Source: an uncultured Ruminococcus sp. (GTDB taxonomy: Bacteria > Bacillota > Clostridia > Oscillospirales > Ruminococcaceae). From it: 5,957 bases of DNA. A model generated the notes under the pieces. The model was given only the letters and a program-made list of their open reading frames with translations, made no database searches and was not told where the DNA came from. The DNA is taken from contig CAMWWG010000067.1 of the NCBI GenBank assembly GCA_947177935.1, positions 1 to 5,957 of the forward strand, given 5' to 3'. Positions 4,856 to 5,957 of this stretch are shown here, one piece after another. Every line of letters begins with the position of its first letter. Position 1 is the stretch's first letter. A program made the position numbers and the translations under genes.

Positions 4856-5957
4856 TTATCTGTCAGACTCTGCTTCGTAAAACATCCGATGTTTCCGGAC
4901 GTTGTGACAACGTGTGCTGTTAACGAGCCCGATTGCTGTATACATGCATACAACGGCAGTACCTCCGGCAGTCAGGAACGGTAGGGGGATACCGATCACC
5001 GGCATGACTTTCAGCACCATGCCAATATTCATGAAGCAATGTGAGAATATCATCCCGAATGTGCCGATACAGATTAATTTTCCCTGATGATTTTTCGTAT
5101 ACAGACTGTCCGTGAGAACTTTCAGACAGATATACGTCAACAGTCCCAGGACGAGCAATGCGCCGATTAATCCCCATGCCTGCCCGATATAAGAATAGAT
5201 GAAATCGTTGTGCATTTCCGGGACGCTGACATAACCATTTTCGCTTTGCAGACCTGTACCGTAAATCTGACCGTTTGCAAGTGCGGCGATTCCCAGATCC
5301 TGCTGATACTCCAGATTTTCCGGGTCAGTCCCCGGGTGCAGAATCACAAGAATTCTTTGCCGGTGCATATCCGAGAGCAGGAAATTCCATGCAAGCAGAC
5401 CAATCACAGGCGTGGCAATCAGGGCAGCAATGAGATACCGCACGGCAATTCTGGTACTCAGCATTTCTGCCACGAAGATAATCACGAATACAATTGCCGT
5501 GCCGTAGTCGCCCTGTTTTGCAACTAACAGAATCGGGACAGCTGCATGGAAGCATAACAGTAGCATCTGCCGGAGCTGATTCATCGTTTCTTCGACTTTG
5601 GACAAGTGCATAGAAAATGTTAAAATAAATGCAAGTTTTAATAATTCAGATGGTTGCAGATAAAAATCACCAATCGCAATCCATGCCTGGTCATCTGCTC
5701 CGCCTCGCCGATATCCTAAACTTGTAAATGTTAATCCCACAAGCCCGAGGGCGACAGGTGCATAAATCCACCATAATTTTACAAGCTTATTATAATCAAT
5801 TACGCTTAAAATAATAATGATGATAAAACCTAATGTACTTGCAATAATTTGTGTGCGGACTGTACTTAAATCACATCGTTCAAGCAGTTCATTCTCAGCA
5901 ATGCTCCAGAGCATAACGCAGCTGATGGCTGAACACAGCAGGGATGCCAGAATCAGA
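4856..5957 (-). CDS. rodA: FtsW/RodA-family peptidoglycan glycosyltransferase (5' end missing)
   Basis: SEDS proteins polymerise lipid II into glycan strands in the membrane together with a class B PBP; RodA serves elongation and FtsW or SpoVE serves division or sporulation. The frame stays open to the right edge. The ATG at 5914 is internal to the first membrane helix (14 more codons, LILASLLCSAISC and V, precede it), so the true start is outside the window. Counting from that ATG, family motifs are AWIAIGDFYLQPSELLK (77-93), KQGDYGTAIVF (133-143) and VPEMHNDFIY (231-240), with the putative catalytic D237. GIPLPFLTAGGTA (308-320) comes next, and about ten hydrophobic segments are present in all. 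The usual Glu pair after the catalytic Asp is replaced by Q245-A246, and the SYGGSS motif reads TAGGTA. RodA is preferred over FtsW only on overall feel. It is followed 14 nt later by vanZ. Confidence 0.9.
   Translation of the reverse strand, partial: LILASLLCSAISCVMLWSIAENELLERCDLSTVRTQIIASTLGFIIIIILSVIDYNKLVKLWWIYAPVALGLVGLTFTSLGYRRGGADDQAWIAIGDFYLQPSELLKLAFILTFSMHLSKVEETMNQLRQMLLLCFHAAVPILLVAKQGDYGTAIVFVIIFVAEMLSTRIAVRYLIAALIATPVIGLLAWNFLLSDMHRQRILVILHPGTDPENLEYQQDLGIAALANGQIYGTGLQSENGYVSVPEMHNDFIYSYIGQAWGLIGALLVLGLLTYICLKVLTDSLYTKNHQGKLICIGTFGMIFSHCFMNIGMVLKVMPVIGIPLPFLTAGGTAVVCMYTAIGLVNSTRCHNVRKHRMFYEAESDR

Noticed and set aside
5914..5914. ATG at 5914 as the start of the rodA-like gene
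   Set aside because: The frame continues upstream to the window edge with hydrophobic residues of the first membrane helix, and no ribosome binding site precedes this ATG. The gene is truncated by the window.

Overview
The window reads as an ordinary chromosomal segment of a Gram-positive, low-to-mid GC anaerobe of the class Clostridia. A Ruminococcaceae/Oscillospiraceae-like organism is my best guess. This is inferred from Firmicutes-style Shine-Dalgarno sites (GGAGG, AAAGGAG), A/T-rich intergenic DNA with consensus sigma-A promoters, the greA-lysS pairing, a VanZ-like gene beside a FtsW/RodA gene, and the 'AGG' variant of the RodA C-terminal motif. The species cannot be named from the sequence.

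Layout, left to right. (1) Bases 1-997, minus strand: an uncharacterised cytosolic-looking protein, cut by the left edge, with a resemblance to DUF6348. (2) Bases 998-1210: a compact divergent regulatory region with two back-to-back promoters, each with a perfect TTGACA box and a 17-bp spacer. One reads left into the uncharacterised gene and the other right into greA. The greA leader holds a small hairpin followed by six T, which looks like an intrinsic terminator or attenuator. (3) Bases 1211-3310, plus strand: greA and lysS, 6 nt apart and closed by a 13-bp perfect hairpin. (4) Bases 3399-4298, plus strand: an unrecognised single-pass membrane protein with a Gln/Glu-rich cytoplasmic coiled coil and an acidic external domain. 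(5) Bases 4300-4348: a symmetrical A-stem-T hairpin that can terminate transcription from both sides. (6) Bases 4368-5957, minus strand: a FtsW/RodA-family glycosyltransferase (5' end beyond the right edge) followed 14 nt later by a VanZ-like membrane protein.

How the genes fit together: greA and lysS supply transcription-elongation rescue and lysyl-tRNA synthesis and are probably one growth-related transcript. The rodA-vanZ pair concerns the cell envelope. The coiled-coil membrane protein sits between these blocks and could belong to either or neither.

I found no tRNA, rRNA, CRISPR array, insertion sequence, phage gene or toxin-antitoxin pair, and no convincing new multi-gene system. The points most worth a second look are the greA leader attenuator, the contrast between abundant CCGG and absent GGCC, altered conserved residues in the RodA-like and LysRS proteins, and the unknown membrane protein with its oddly spaced ribosome binding site.
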